DNA of 64,000 nucleotides from Deltaproteobacteria bacterium (GCA_002747825.1 PDQQ01000015.1:1-64000); one strand, 5' to 3'. Counted from the stretch's first letter, positions 25,848 to 35,705 are shown. Program-made: numbers and translations. The notes: generated by a model not told the origin, from the letters alone.

Positions 25848-26828
25848 TCAGACTGGCTCATTCTGTAGTGTCGTAAATACAGGCTTTTTCTGTTGTTCTT
25901 CGACTTGTTTCAATATCTTAAGAGCAACATCAAGGGCACTGCAGGCCTCTTTGCCGGAAACCACCGGCTGTTTTCTCATTCTCACCGCCTCGAGAAAAGA
26001 CTGTATCTCTACCAGCAAGGCATCACTCTCAGAGAACGATTCTTTAGAGACGGTCTGTCTGGGCATGCCGTTTTCTTCACGTTCTGCCAGAAGCTGTACC
26101 CGTGTCAGTTTTTTATTGCCAAAATCCAGATGAAGGAAGGTCCTATCCTGAAAGATACGCATTTCCCTGCTGTTACTGCGGGAAACCCGGCTTGCGGTAA
26201 CCTCGGCGGTGGCGCCATTTTCAAAAACAAGCCGCGCACTGACCATATCGTTGGTCTTGGTGGCAATTCGCCCTCCTGTTGCCTGGATCTCTGCCACAGG
26301 TGACTGAACGCTGTGCAGTATGATATCAAGATCATGTATCATAAGATCAAGGACAACATCAACGTCGGTGCCTCTGGGGTTGAAGCCGGCGGTTCTTTTG
26401 CTGTCGATAAATATCGGTGAATTCAGATAGGGTACTGTTGCCAGATATGCCGGATTAAAGCGTTCAAGATGCCCGATCTGAAAGACGCAGTCTTTTTTCT
26501 CTGCCCTGCCGATCAAATCTTCTGCCTCAGCAACCGATGGGCTTATCGGTTTTTCCAGGAGCACATCCACACCATAGTCGAGAAAATCTGCCGCCACCCT
26601 GTGGTGATACTGTGTCGGTACGGCTATTGATACTGCATCAATTCCGCTTAAAATATTCTTGTAGTCGCTATATGCCTTACAGCCACATTCACCGGCTACC
26701 CGCCGTGCCTGCTGGGCATCAATATCGACAACAGCCGTCAGATCGACCTCGGGAAGCATTGCGTATTTCTGCGCGTGAAAACGACCGAGATAGCCGACAC
26801 CTATTACTGCAACCTGTATTTTTTTCAT
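25848..26828 (-). CDS. Gfo/Idh/MocA oxidoreductase, possible UDP-GlcNAc 3-dehydrogenase (GnnA-like)
   Basis: A 326-residue NAD(P)-dependent oxidoreductase. The N-terminal Rossmann fold has VAVIGVGYLGRFHAQKYAML. The conserved lysine is in LLEKPISPSVAEA, and the substrate domain contains QIGHLERFNPA and DLMIHDLDIILH with the likely catalytic histidine. Many bacteria place such a gene next to lpxA and lpxB; in those where it has been studied, GnnA oxidises the 3-hydroxyl of UDP-GlcNAc so that GnnB can add an amino group. That would give lipid A with an amide-linked chain at position 3. Here it lies directly before lpxB, which supports this, but no gnnB-like aminotransferase is adjacent, so the assignment is an inference. 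Confidence 0.75.
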   Translation of the reverse strand: MKKIQVAVIGVGYLGRFHAQKYAMLPEVDLTAVVDIDAQQARRVAGECGCKAYSDYKNILSGIDAVSIAVPTQYHHRVAADFLDYGVDVLLEKPISPSVAEAEDLIGRAEKKDCVFQIGHLERFNPAYLATVPYLNSPIFIDSKRTAGFNPRGTDVDVVLDLMIHDLDIILHSVQSPVAEIQATGGRIATKTNDMVSARLVFENGATAEVTASRVSRSNSREMRIFQDRTFLHLDFGNKKLTRVQLLAEREENGMPRQTVSKESFSESDALLVEIQSFLEAVRMRKQPVVSGKEACSALDVALKILKQVEEQQKKPVFTTLQNEPV

Positions 26829-27042
26829 ATATTACAACCAGAAAAGTTACGCTGTAGACAGCCATCAAAGATGGTATACAATTCGATACGACACAACGCC
26901 GGAAGAGCAGAAGAACCTCCAAAAAATCAGATGTACAAGTTGAGGAAGCTGCGGAGGCGCAGAAGATTTTTTCGAGGACTCCGTATTCCTTCAAACTGAA
27001 GATACGTTGCAAGGGCAGACAACAGCGAGGCAAACAAAGAGA

Positions 27043-27750
27043 CTAAATCCCAAGATAGGCCTTTTGGATATCCGGATTCTTCAGAAGCTCTTTTGCCGGG
27101 CCGGTTATGGTTATCCTGCCTGTCTCGATAACATAGCCCCTGTCGGCGATATGCAGGGCCTGGTTTGCATTTTGCTCGACAAGAAAGATCGTGGTATTAC
27201 TCACCTTGTTTATCTGTTTTATGATCTCAAAAATCTGTTTTATGACCAGAGGCGCAAGCCCCATTGAGGGTTCATCAAGCAGCAGCAGCCTCGGACGGGC
27301 CATAAGCGCCCTGGACATGGCAAGCATTTGCTGTTCGCCACCGCTCAGTGTTCCGCCATCCTGGTTTTTACGTTCTGCCAGTATTGGAAACAGCTCAAAG
27401 ACATAGTCCAGATCTTTTTTTATTTCCGCCCTGTCATCGCGTAAAAAGGCCCCCATGTCGAGATTCTCACGGACGGTCAACTGAGGAAAGATACGCCGCC
27501 CTTCGGGGACCTGACAGATACCCATTTTCACAATTTCATCAGGAGCCTTAGCGTTAATGAGTGTATCGTTATAGTGGATTGTTCCGCTGCGTACCGGCAC
27601 GACCCCTGAGATGGTCATCAGCGTCGTGCTTTTGCCGGCGCCGTTGGCACCGATCAGGGTAATAATTTCGCCCTCGTTGATCTCAAGGCTTACGTCTTTG
27701 AGGGCGACGATATTTCCGTATCCGGCCTGTACGTTTTTCAGTTTAAGCAT
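27043..27750 (-). CDS. livF: Branched-chain amino acid ABC transporter, ATP-binding protein LivF
   Basis: The second ATPase of the Liv importer, 235 residues. Walker A is GANGAGKST, the signature is LSGGEQQMLAMSRAL, Walker B is LLLLDEPSMGLAP, and the H-loop region is TIFLVEQNANQALHIADRGYV. The LivF-specific QVPEGRRIFPQLTVRENL is present. The frame is open to 27846, but the ATG at 27750 begins MLKLKNVQAGYGN, the family start, and overlaps the livG stop by eight bases. It is the last gene of livK-H-M-G-F, transcribed on the minus strand; no clear terminator is seen before the next gene at 26828. Confidence 0.94.
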   Translation of the reverse strand: MLKLKNVQAGYGNIVALKDVSLEINEGEIITLIGANGAGKSTTLMTISGVVPVRSGTIHYNDTLINAKAPDEIVKMGICQVPEGRRIFPQLTVRENLDMGAFLRDDRAEIKKDLDYVFELFPILAERKNQDGGTLSGGEQQMLAMSRALMARPRLLLLDEPSMGLAPLVIKQIFEIIKQINKVSNTTIFLVEQNANQALHIADRGYVIETGRITITGPAKELLKNPDIQKAYLGI

Positions 27751-28534
27751 CGATGTCCTCACCCAGATAGGCTTTGATGACTTCGCGATTGTTTCTAATG
27801 TCTGCAGGAACACCTTCGGCAATTTTCTTACCGTAATCCATAACATAAATACGATCCGAAAGGCTCATGACAAGTTTCATGTCATGCTCAATAAGCAAGA
27901 TGGCCTGGCCTTCGTCGTTTATTTTACGGATAAGCGCATCAAGTGCTGCGGTCTCCTGTGGGTTCATTCCTGCGGCGGGTTCATCAAGCAGTAGTAACTG
28001 AGGCTCTGTGGCCAAGGCTCTGGCAATCTCCAGCCTTCTCTGGGCTCCATAGGATAAATTCTCGGCAAACTCATTGGCAGAATCTTCCAGCTCGAATTTT
28101 TCAAGCAATCGGTAGCTGAATTCAAGAATTTCCCTCTCTTCCTTTCGTGTTGCGCGGTCTCTGAATATTGCTCCAAGGATAAAGGATCTGGTTCTGCAGT
28201 GACGGCCGATCATGACGTTTTCAAGAACCGTCATCTGTGGAAACAGGCGGATATTTTGAAAGGTGCGGGCCAGGCCCTTTTCGGTAACCGTATTCGGCTT
28301 GAGCCCCTTGAGGCTGATGGTGGTTTCTTTGCCGGCCTCTCTCAAAAAGAGATCACCACCGGTCGGTGAGTAGATACCGGTAACACAGTTGAAAAAGGTC
28401 GTCTTTCCGGCACCGTTGGGTCCGATAAGGGCCACAATTTCTTCAGGAAAGACTTCCAGATCCAGATGGTTAAGGGCACGAATGCCACCAAAATCCATAG
28501 TAAGATCGGCTACTTTGAGGATTGGGCTAGTCAT
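27743..28534 (-). CDS. livG: Branched-chain amino acid ABC transporter, ATP-binding protein LivG
   Basis: The first ATPase of the Liv importer, 263 residues. Walker A is GPNGAGKTTFFN, the signature LSYGAQRRLEIARAL, Walker B LLLLDEPAAGMNPQE, and the switch histidine IEHDMKLVMSLSDRI. The LivG block TFQNIRLFPQMTVLENVMIG is clear. The ATG at 28534 overlaps the livM stop by eight bases (GATGACTAG); an ATG at 28567 in the same frame would overlap far more. It works with LivF at the inner face of the membrane on the LivHM channel. Confidence 0.94.
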   Translation of the reverse strand: MTSPILKVADLTMDFGGIRALNHLDLEVFPEEIVALIGPNGAGKTTFFNCVTGIYSPTGGDLFLREAGKETTISLKGLKPNTVTEKGLARTFQNIRLFPQMTVLENVMIGRHCRTRSFILGAIFRDRATRKEEREILEFSYRLLEKFELEDSANEFAENLSYGAQRRLEIARALATEPQLLLLDEPAAGMNPQETAALDALIRKINDEGQAILLIEHDMKLVMSLSDRIYVMDYGKKIAEGVPADIRNNREVIKAYLGEDIDA

Positions 28535-29765
28535 CTGTTTTTGCCCCGGCGAATGTTTCTCTGTCAACGGTATAGGTCCTTCGGATATTAGAGATAAGCC
28601 CCTGGGGGCGAAAAACCATCATCGCCACCAGAATCCCGCCGAAAGCGAGCATTCTATACTCAGACAGGGTCCTGAGATACTCTGGCATCAAGATTAAAAT
28701 GAGTGCGCCCAGAATAACACCAACAATCGAGCCCATACCACCGAGTACGACAATGGCCAAAATAATAGCAGACTCCAGAAAGGTAAAACTTGCGGGATTG
28801 ATAAAGGTTGTCTTTGCCGCAAAGACAACGCCCATAACCCCTGCCCAGAAAGCACCAAGCGAAAAAGCAACGAGCTTTGTCTTGCGTTTGTCTATGCCCA
28901 TGGCCTGACAGGCAATTTCATCTTCTCTGAGGGCAATCCAGGCCCTGCCAAGGCGAGAATCCTGGAGTCGGTTCACAATGAAAATGGTCACTATCACAAA
29001 GGCGACCATAAGGTAGTAGACGTAGAGGATGGATTGATCAAGCGTCAATTCTATGCCAAAGAATCCCGGCCTGGAGATATTTGAAATGCCGCTCGGTCCG
29101 GAGGAGAACTCATTCCAGTTTTCAAGGACCAGTCGAATAATCTCCCCAAATCCCAAGGTGACAATGGCCAGATAATCTCCCCGAAGTCGGAGAACCGGGA
29201 AGCCTAAAAGGATGCCAGCCATCGCCGCGAGGCAGCCTCCGAGAGGGGCAACGGTCCAGAACCCGAGACCGAAATGGCTGTTCAGCAAGGCGTATGAGTA
29301 CGCACCCACTGCGTAAAAAGCGACAAAACCCAGATCTAACAGCCCGGCCATACCAACGACGATGTTCAGTCCCAGTCCGAGGACAACGTACATCAGTGCG
29401 GTAATCATGATGTTGGTCTGGTAGGTATCAAAAGCCAAAGGAAATCCTATTGCCATGACCAATAGTATCAGGCTGACAGTCCATTTCTGTCTTGGATTGG
29501 CGAGGACCATGTGGATTATTGGCGCCAAATCGAGCGATACCTGGCCTCCAGACTGCTGCCTCTTGTTTTTCAGAAACTTGAAGAAAAGAAACAGCAGACG
29601 GATCACAAAGACACCAACACCCACATAGAGGATGTTTTTCCAGCGCCAGTCCATCGTCTTTTCAATGGAATTGACCCGTACAACCATTATCGGAAAGGTT
29701 AAAAAAACAAACCACAGCGAAATCAGAGCGGTTCGTACAAGTTCTTTTCGCATGATACCTACCAT
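28527..29765 (-). CDS. livM: Branched-chain amino acid ABC transporter, permease LivM
   Basis: A polytopic inner-membrane permease of 412 residues. About the first 110 residues include two extra hydrophobic segments and a basic linker, giving a longer N-terminal region than in many LivM proteins. The conserved core follows with YVVLGLGLNIVVGMAGLLDLG, LRLRGDYLAIVTLGFGEIIRL and AIILAIVVLGGMGSIVG. The LivG-contact EAA-like loop is around GRAWIALREDEIACQAMGID. An alternative start four codons later (29753) has a slightly better ribosome site. It pairs with LivH to form the channel. Confidence 0.93.
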   Translation of the reverse strand: MVGIMRKELVRTALISLWFVFLTFPIMVVRVNSIEKTMDWRWKNILYVGVGVFVIRLLFLFFKFLKNKRQQSGGQVSLDLAPIIHMVLANPRQKWTVSLILLVMAIGFPLAFDTYQTNIMITALMYVVLGLGLNIVVGMAGLLDLGFVAFYAVGAYSYALLNSHFGLGFWTVAPLGGCLAAMAGILLGFPVLRLRGDYLAIVTLGFGEIIRLVLENWNEFSSGPSGISNISRPGFFGIELTLDQSILYVYYLMVAFVIVTIFIVNRLQDSRLGRAWIALREDEIACQAMGIDKRKTKLVAFSLGAFWAGVMGVVFAAKTTFINPASFTFLESAIILAIVVLGGMGSIVGVILGALILILMPEYLRTLSEYRMLAFGGILVAMMVFRPQGLISNIRRTYTVDRETFAGAKTDD

Positions 29766-29771
29766 CGCAAG

Positions 29772-30674
29772 CTATACCTTTTCTGTTTCAGCCTTGCCGA
29801 GAAGACCGGATGGTTTGAAGATAAGAATAAAAACGAGCAGCGAGAAGGCAAAAACATCTTCATAGTCACTTGACACATAGCCTGTGGCAAAACTCTCGGT
29901 CAGCCCAAGTACCAGGCTGCCGAGAACCGCACCCGGGATAGAACCTATTCCACCGAGTACCGCGGCGGTAAAGGCCTTGATCCCGGCGATAAAACCGATA
30001 TAGAAATTGATCATCCCGACATGCGAGGCAATAAGCATCCCGCCAATGGCAGCCAGGGCCGAACCGATGATAAAGGTGGCCGAGATCACCGAATTGACGT
30101 TTATTCCGACAAGGGTTGCCATTGTCCTGTCCTGGGCCGTGGCCCGCATTGCCTTGCCAATCCGCGTACATTTAATCACATAGGTCAGAATAAGCATCAC
30201 CACGGTTGTGGTGATCAGAATAACCACGTCCGAAGAGCCGACGATATGTGCATATGGTTCCATAAAGTCAAAATCGGGAATGAGCTGCGGAAAAGGCAGG
30301 AAGTCAGATGTTTGCGCGAGAAGCACATAGTTCTGCAAAAAAATTGACATACCAATGGCACTGATAAGGGGCGAAAGTCGTGGTGCATGGCGAAGAGGCT
30401 TATAGGCCATCTTTTCGATGGTATACCCATAAGCGCTTGACCAGACGGCGGCGGCCAGGCCTGCCAGAACAACAATGGCCAGCAGAGGAAAACCATAGAT
30501 GGAGAGAACCGTGGCCACAATAAAAGAGGTAAAGGCCCCTATCATATAAATTTCCCCGTGGGCAAAATTTATAAGGCCAATTATTCCGTACACCATCGTG
30601 TAACCAAGGGCAATAAGGGCGTAAATCGCTCCCCTGGTGAGTCCGCTGAATAAAAGTTCTATAAAATAATCCAT
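29772..30674 (-). CDS. livH: Branched-chain amino acid ABC transporter, permease LivH
   Basis: A 300-residue inner-membrane permease with eight or so hydrophobic segments. Family blocks are GLTRGAIYALIALGYTMVYG, INFAHGEIYMIGAF, the cytoplasmic loop AMRATAQDRTMATLVGINVN, and GIKAFTAAVLGGIGSIPGAVLG. It lies six bases before livM, so the two permeases are translated together. A strong hairpin with a T-run (30682-30726) separates it from livK upstream, so this gene and those after it would be transcribed by read-through from livK or from a promoter within the gap. Confidence 0.94.
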   Translation of the reverse strand: MDYFIELLFSGLTRGAIYALIALGYTMVYGIIGLINFAHGEIYMIGAFTSFIVATVLSIYGFPLLAIVVLAGLAAAVWSSAYGYTIEKMAYKPLRHAPRLSPLISAIGMSIFLQNYVLLAQTSDFLPFPQLIPDFDFMEPYAHIVGSSDVVILITTTVVMLILTYVIKCTRIGKAMRATAQDRTMATLVGINVNSVISATFIIGSALAAIGGMLIASHVGMINFYIGFIAGIKAFTAAVLGGIGSIPGAVLGSLVLGLTESFATGYVSSDYEDVFAFSLLVFILIFKPSGLLGKAETEKV

Positions 30675-30681
30675 TGGCAGC

Positions 30682-30726
30682 CAAAAAAGAACCCGAAGCC
30701 GGGGCTACGGTTGCCTGGCTTCAGGT
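30682..30726 (-). terminator. Terminator or attenuator between livK and livH
   Basis: On the minus strand ACCTGAAGCC pairs with GGCTTCGGGT (10 pairs, one G-U) around a 16-base loop, followed by TCTTTTTT. It is placed just after the livK region and 8 bases before livH. Such hairpins often let the abundant binding protein be made in excess of the membrane parts. Partial read-through is inferred. Confidence 0.75.
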
Positions 30727-30880
30727 AAGGTAACAGGTTCTGTGTGAGAGGTGATTCAGGAGGCGGGCCTTTGTGGGCCTTCAGCCTGCAAACAGTACTG
30801 CCAGGCTGTTGGTAAATCCTCGTCCAAAGGCACACCGCCCCGATGATCCGGACTCCTTCACAGACTCTAGTTATTGGATT

Positions 30881-32008
30881 CTACAGCTCAACAAAGGTTC
30901 CATTCTGCACCTGATAGATAGAAAAGCCAACTCCAATGGCATCTCCATTCTCGGCAAAATAGATTGAACCTATAGGGGTATCGACCTTTTCGGTCTGCAG
31001 AGCCTTTTTCACTGCTTCCAGCTCGGTGGTGTCTGCTTTTTCTATAGCATTCAGCAGAGCCAGAGTCGCTGAGTAGGCGTTTTCAAAAAAAGCGCCAGGA
31101 TCGGTGCCATACTTCTTCTTATGCTCTTCTTTTGCCTGGATGGAAAGAGGATTTTGGGTCGTATCTTTTGGCCCGGAGGCGTAGACGCCTTCTGCGCTTT
31201 TCCCGGCAACCTTGATAAAGGTCTGGTCCTTGACTCCGTCATCGGAAATAAACTCGGTCTTCAGTCGTTTCTTGCGCATCATGCTGACCACCTTGGATGC
31301 CTCGGGATGATACCCTCCAAAGATGACAATATCAGCCTTTGAACGCTTGATTTTTTGTACGATCGCTGAATAGTCTACGGCCCCTGGAGTGACCCCTTCA
31401 TAGAGTACAACCTCACCCTTCCCGGATTTCTCGATAAAGGACTTGGCAAATTCGGCAAAGCCCTTGCCATAATCTCCCTTGTCGTGGACAATAGCGATTT
31501 TTTTGTAATTCAAATTGTTCAAGACAAATTCGACATCCAGCTTGGCCTGTGCATCATCCGGGGCGATGGTCCTGTAGAAATTCGGATATTCACCATCTTG
31601 GGTCAGCTCAGGACTGGTTGCTGAAGGAGACATAACCAGGATGTTTGCGTTCTTGTAGATGGGGAGAGCGGCCTTGGTCGCACCGGAGCAGATATGTCCA
31701 AGGACAACATCGACACCGCCTGAAACGAGCTTAGTCGCCGTATTGGTTGCAACTTCCGGCTTACAGACGTCGTCTTCAATCAGAAGTTCTACCTTTTTGC
31801 CGTTAATTCCTCCGGCAGCATTGACCTTTTCAACGACCAGCGTTGCGGCATTGACCGTTGGCAGGCCGTAAGAAGCGAGGTCACCACTATGGGCGCCGGC
31901 AACCCCGAGCTTAATTGTATCAGCTGCGGATGCAGCGCCAGACAGCAAAACAGTGGCACAGCAACCAGCAACCAGGGAAAACAACAGACGTTTTGACGTG
32001 AGCTTCAT
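30881..32008 (-). CDS. livK: Branched-chain amino acid ABC transporter, substrate-binding protein
   Basis: A periplasmic binding protein of 375 residues. The signal peptide is MKLTSKRLLFSLVAGCCATVLLSGAASAA, split here as MKLTSKRLLFSL followed by a hydrophobic stretch and cleavage after GAASA. The mature part has the family-4 features: TIKLGVAGAHSGDLASYG, NAAGGINGKKVELLIEDD, VLGHICSGATKAALPIY and IAIVHDKGDYGKGFAEF. Ligands may be leucine, isoleucine, valine or another small compound, since family members vary. The ATG at 32008 has GGAGG eight bases upstream; the frame is open to 32047 but lacks such a site. It is divergent from lpxK. Confidence 0.92.
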   Translation of the reverse strand: MKLTSKRLLFSLVAGCCATVLLSGAASAADTIKLGVAGAHSGDLASYGLPTVNAATLVVEKVNAAGGINGKKVELLIEDDVCKPEVATNTATKLVSGGVDVVLGHICSGATKAALPIYKNANILVMSPSATSPELTQDGEYPNFYRTIAPDDAQAKLDVEFVLNNLNYKKIAIVHDKGDYGKGFAEFAKSFIEKSGKGEVVLYEGVTPGAVDYSAIVQKIKRSKADIVIFGGYHPEASKVVSMMRKKRLKTEFISDDGVKDQTFIKVAGKSAEGVYASGPKDTTQNPLSIQAKEEHKKKYGTDPGAFFENAYSATLALLNAIEKADTTELEAVKKALQTEKVDTPIGSIYFAENGDAIGVGFSIYQVQNGTFVEL

Positions 32009-32173
32009 TCTTTCCTCCATTCGCTGTTTTTTATGAAATTCCCGCAATCAATCGGGCTCCAGACAAAAGAGCGAGCAAATATCTTGCGGCCATGATACTA
32101 GTCTTTTATAGAAAGTTTTACAGAAATACAACATTGGAATTTTTCAGCATACTTTTTTCTTCAGCAAAAAACC

Positions 32174-33238
32174 ATGATAAACAAACACAAGACCCTGTTT
32201 TTTTTCGGCAGACCCGTTGCGCCGCTGTATGCCGGTGTGATGAAGATCCGGGAATGGTTGTATAAATCCGGTTTTTTCGAGCGAATACAGTTCCCCGTTC
32301 CTGTCGTCTCTGTGGGTAACCTTATGCTCGGTGGTACCGGCAAAACACCAACTGTCATCCATATCGCCAGACTGTTACGAAACCACGGCTACCGGCCTGC
32401 GGTTGTCAGCCGTGGCTATAAAGGCAGCTCCAAGGCCCCGTACACCCTGGTCAGCGATGGGACGATGATTATCAGCACAGCTGATACGGCTGGAGACGAA
32501 GCCGTTATGATGGCAAAACAGCTCTCCAACATACCGATACTGGTTGGCAAAAAACGTGCTATTCCATGTCGTTATGCGGTAGAGAGTCTTGAGGCAGATT
32601 GTATCATCCTCGACGATGGTTTTCAGCATCTTGCCGTTGCCCGGGACATTGATCTGGTTCTCTTTGACTCGACAAACCTTGCCGGAAACAGCAGGGTCTT
32701 TCCAGGCGGCCCTCTTCGAGAACAGGTATCTTCGCTGAAACGAACCTCAGCCTTTCTGCTCACCGGCAGGACCGGTGCAAACGCAAAAAGGGCCGATACC
32801 TTTGCCGAACTGCTGCAAACACGCTTTACAGAGATCCCGGTCTTTTCGGCAACCTACTCCGAGCCCTTTATTACCGATATCAAAGGGAAAAGAGTTGACG
32901 CCAGGTTGCTGAAACGTCCTTTTTTGTTCTCTGCTATTGCCAATCCCGAGCGTTTCGTAACCAGTGTATCAGACCTCGGGCTTTTTGTGACGGACTCGAC
33001 GGCTTTTGCCGATCATTTCTCTTACAGCCAAAAGACAGCGGCTCTCCTAGAGGCAAAAGCACAGGACGCAGAGGCCGATTGTCTTCTTACCACGGCCAAG
33101 GATGCTGTTAAACTTGAAGGACTGAATTTTTCCAGAGCTGTGTACGTATTTCATCTCCAGCAGTCACCGGGCAAAGATTTTGATGATTATCTGCTTACAA
33201 CCCTCAAGGATCTGGAAGAGGCACAATCAAAAAAATAA
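32174..33238 (+). CDS. lpxK: Tetraacyldisaccharide 4'-kinase
   Basis: An inner-membrane-associated kinase that adds the 4'-phosphate to the lipid A disaccharide. The 354 residues contain the P-loop in VGNLMLGGTGKTPTVIHIA, the block VVSRGYKG, DEAVMMAKQL, the CIILDDGFQHLAVARDIDL acidic motif, and FPGGPLREQVSSLKR. Length is within the family range. An N-terminal hydrophobic helix, as in most LpxK proteins, is weak here. It is transcribed alone, divergent from livK and convergent with rarA, and works one step after LpxB in the same pathway. Confidence 0.94.
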   Translation: MINKHKTLFFFGRPVAPLYAGVMKIREWLYKSGFFERIQFPVPVVSVGNLMLGGTGKTPTVIHIARLLRNHGYRPAVVSRGYKGSSKAPYTLVSDGTMIISTADTAGDEAVMMAKQLSNIPILVGKKRAIPCRYAVESLEADCIILDDGFQHLAVARDIDLVLFDSTNLAGNSRVFPGGPLREQVSSLKRTSAFLLTGRTGANAKRADTFAELLQTRFTEIPVFSATYSEPFITDIKGKRVDARLLKRPFLFSAIANPERFVTSVSDLGLFVTDSTAFADHFSYSQKTAALLEAKAQDAEADCLLTTAKDAVKLEGLNFSRAVYVFHLQQSPGKDFDDYLLTTLKDLEEAQSKK

Positions 33239-33300
33239 CAGATCCTTCCACACATCCCCTTGAGAGCATCTGAGCAAGAGATCCTGCGAAGATATTCCGG

Positions 33301-35475
33301 CTAATCTGTCTGTTGCAGGCGATAGAGGAGCCATTTACGTCGCCAGGGAAAAGAAGTCGCTGGCAGCTCTCTTTCTATTGTACTCTTCAGGCTGCGCGCC
33401 GCATCCGATGAGATTTCACGGCAGATGAAATCAAACCAGCTCCCGTTCTGGTCGGCAAGCCAGGGCTTGAGCCAATGGCTGCTTGGCACAAGTTGTTCTT
33501 CGATTTCAATCTGCCGCCAATCTTTCAGGAAAAGCCCTTTTATCTGCTCAAAATCACGCTTTTCGGGCACTACAACCTTTTTTCTGTAAAAGGCATCCTC
33601 CGCCTTTTGTACTGTATCAAACAGATCTTTTGCAATTCTGTCTTCAAGGAGATTGCTAAGCCTGCTACCATAACCAGGTAATGGAACACAGCCGGTGATC
33701 CAGCCTTGTTTTGCCAGTCGGCTGGCAAAAGGATCGATCAAAAGCTCGTTGTCTCTCTTATACGAACCATCAACAACGATATGCTCCCAATACAGACCGG
33801 CAAGGTGTTCATTCTCGAAAATTGTTGTCTCAGACAGTGCTCCCTGGACAATCAAAGGCCGCTCCGCCTCCGGCAGACCCTCCAGAGAAAAGGCTACCAG
33901 ATCCTGGAACTCTGCGTTTTCTGCGATGGCGGTGAGCCCACCTTCCGGGACCTTTTTATAGAGCTCCCAGAAGAGCCCGCTCGAGCGCAAAGGCAGCAAA
34001 AGGATACGATCCGCGCGCCTGATCTGCATCGAATCGACTACGGTTTGCAATAATCTTCTGCGTGGGCCCAGTGCCCCTTGGGTCCTGCGAATCCAGAGAT
34101 CCTTTTTCTCGTCCAGCGGAGAAAAAGAGAGGTTTTCCGGCTCCTGAGCAAACATCAGCTCAAGCTGTTCTTGCCTTCTGCGAATAACCTCGTGCTGGAT
34201 CTGCCCTTCATAGCCTCTGGCCGTTGGCTGATAAAAGATACGCCCTTTCAAAGAGCCCGGGAGATATTGTTGTGCTATCCAATGATCGCGAAAGGCCTGC
34301 GGATACTGATACCCCCTGCCATGCCCGAAACTCTTTTTATCCCGGCTGGGATCGCGGAGATGGTTGGGTACCGTTGCCTCCTCCTCTCCCACGCTTTGCA
34401 GGGCATCAAAATAGCCCATACAGGAGTTTGATTTGGCGCAGGTGGCCAGATACAGGGCTGCCTGAGTCAGGTGAAACTGCCCCTCCGGCATTCCTACCCT
34501 GTCGTAGGCCGAGGCCGCAGAAACAACAACCCCAAGGGCATTGGGATCGGCCATCCCCACATCCTCACTGGCAAGGATCAGCATCCGCCTTAAGATATAG
34601 CGGGGATCTTCGCCTGCCCTGATCATACGGGCCATCCAATAGAGGGCTGCATCCGGATCCGAGCCGCGCAGAGACTTGATAAAGGCACTGATGGTATCGA
34701 AATGGTAGTCCCCATCCTTGTCATAGAGAATGGCCTTGTGTTGAATACTCTCCTCAGCCGTGGCAAGAGATATAGATATTTTGCTCCCCTCTTCTGGCGG
34801 AAAGCTCTCGGGGGTTGTCTCAACGGCCAGCTGAATGGCATTGAGCAGTGATCTGGCATCACCGGAGGCAATGCGTATCAGATGCTCGAGAGCGCCCTCG
34901 GCAAATTCGACCTGCCAGCGCCCATATCCTCTCTGTTTGTCGGTCAGCGCCTGATCGGCTATCTTGCGCAGATCCTCTTCGTTTAAGGCAAGCAGTTGAA
35001 AAACCCGGCTTCTGCTGACCAGGGCCTTGTTCACCTCAAAAAAAGGGTTCTCGGTGGTTGCTCCAATGAGGATAATGGTCCCCTTTTCAACCCAGGGCAG
35101 AAGCGCATCCTGCTGAGATTTATTCCAGCGGTGTACCTCGTCGATAAAAAGGATGGTGCGCTGAAAGCTCATCTTTTGCAGTTTTTTTGCCGTGTCAATT
35201 GCCTCTCTTAAATCCTTGATACCACTGAGCACCGCATTCATTGAAACAAAATGCGAGGCGGTTCGGTTGGCTATCACCTGGGCAAGGGTGGTTTTTCCGG
35301 TACCGGGCGGTCCGGAAAAAATCAGCGAAGAGAGCTGGTCCGCACGGATGGACCGACGCAGGAGCTTTCCTTCGCCCAGGATATGGTCCTGACCGATATA
35401 CTCGTCAAGATTGCGAGGACGCATTCTATGGGCAAGGGGCTCAGAGCTTTGTGTCGCGTGGGCAAGGAGATCCAT
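33301..35475 (-). CDS. rarA: RarA recombination factor with long C-terminal extension
   Basis: An AAA+ ATPase that acts at stalled replication forks. Residues 1-440 are standard RarA: the start [20 protein letters not shown], Walker [14 protein letters not shown], Walker [21 protein letters not shown], sensor [12 protein letters not shown], and the tetramer domain. The remaining 280 residues are an extra domain that starts near [20 protein letters not shown]. It has an alpha/beta pattern that resembles a SAM-binding fold ([35 protein letters not shown]), but I see no clean SAM motif. The same RarA plus unknown-domain arrangement is known from cyanobacteria and some others. Total length is 724 residues compared with about 440 for E. 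coli RarA. The function of the extension is unknown. Confidence 0.88.
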   Translation of the reverse strand: MDLLAHATQSSEPLAHRMRPRNLDEYIGQDHILGEGKLLRRSIRADQLSSLIFSGPPGTGKTTLAQVIANRTASHFVSMNAVLSGIKDLREAIDTAKKLQKMSFQRTILFIDEVHRWNKSQQDALLPWVEKGTIILIGATTENPFFEVNKALVSRSRVFQLLALNEEDLRKIADQALTDKQRGYGRWQVEFAEGALEHLIRIASGDARSLLNAIQLAVETTPESFPPEEGSKISISLATAEESIQHKAILYDKDGDYHFDTISAFIKSLRGSDPDAALYWMARMIRAGEDPRYILRRMLILASEDVGMADPNALGVVVSAASAYDRVGMPEGQFHLTQAALYLATCAKSNSCMGYFDALQSVGEEEATVPNHLRDPSRDKKSFGHGRGYQYPQAFRDHWIAQQYLPGSLKGRIFYQPTARGYEGQIQHEVIRRRQEQLELMFAQEPENLSFSPLDEKKDLWIRRTQGALGPRRRLLQTVVDSMQIRRADRILLLPLRSSGLFWELYKKVPEGGLTAIAENAEFQDLVAFSLEGLPEAERPLIVQGALSETTIFENEHLAGLYWEHIVVDGSYKRDNELLIDPFASRLAKQGWITGCVPLPGYGSRLSNLLEDRIAKDLFDTVQKAEDAFYRKKVVVPEKRDFEQIKGLFLKDWRQIEIEEQLVPSSHWLKPWLADQNGSWFDFICREISSDAARSLKSTIERELPATSFPWRRKWLLYRLQQTD

Positions 35476-35676
35476 ATACAGTCCTCAATAAAAAACAAGC
35501 AAAGAGAGCTGTTATACTCTTTGCCGAAAAGATGTTTCGAACACTGTACTATAACGACACTGCTTATGCATTGTCGTATGAAAAAATCATAATGATTTGT
35601 TCCAGCGCCTAAAATACTCGTTTCTGAGGTCAAGTTAGGTTGTCTTTAAAAAAGGTGTGCAGTCTTCGTTTATCTG
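35476..35676. other. Gap between rarA and the nrdD promoter
   Basis: About 200 bases before the nrdD promoter at 35677; with the promoter and leader it makes a gap of nearly 340 bases. It contains several short direct and inverted stretches (for example ACACTG twice near 35541 and 35557) but no gene, and no convincing promoter for rarA. The nrdD promoter and NrdR sites are listed separately. Confidence 0.4.
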
Positions 35677-35705
35677 TTGACACCATCAGAAATACACTTT
35701 ATATT
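35677..35705 (+). promoter_or_regulatory. Sigma70-type promoter for nrdDG
   Basis: A perfect TTGACA (35677-35682) and TATATT (35700-35705) with 17 bases between. Transcription would start near 35712, leaving a leader of about 100 bases before the nrdD ATG at 35815. This is the best match to the housekeeping consensus in the window, and it overlaps a probable NrdR site. Confidence 0.8.
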
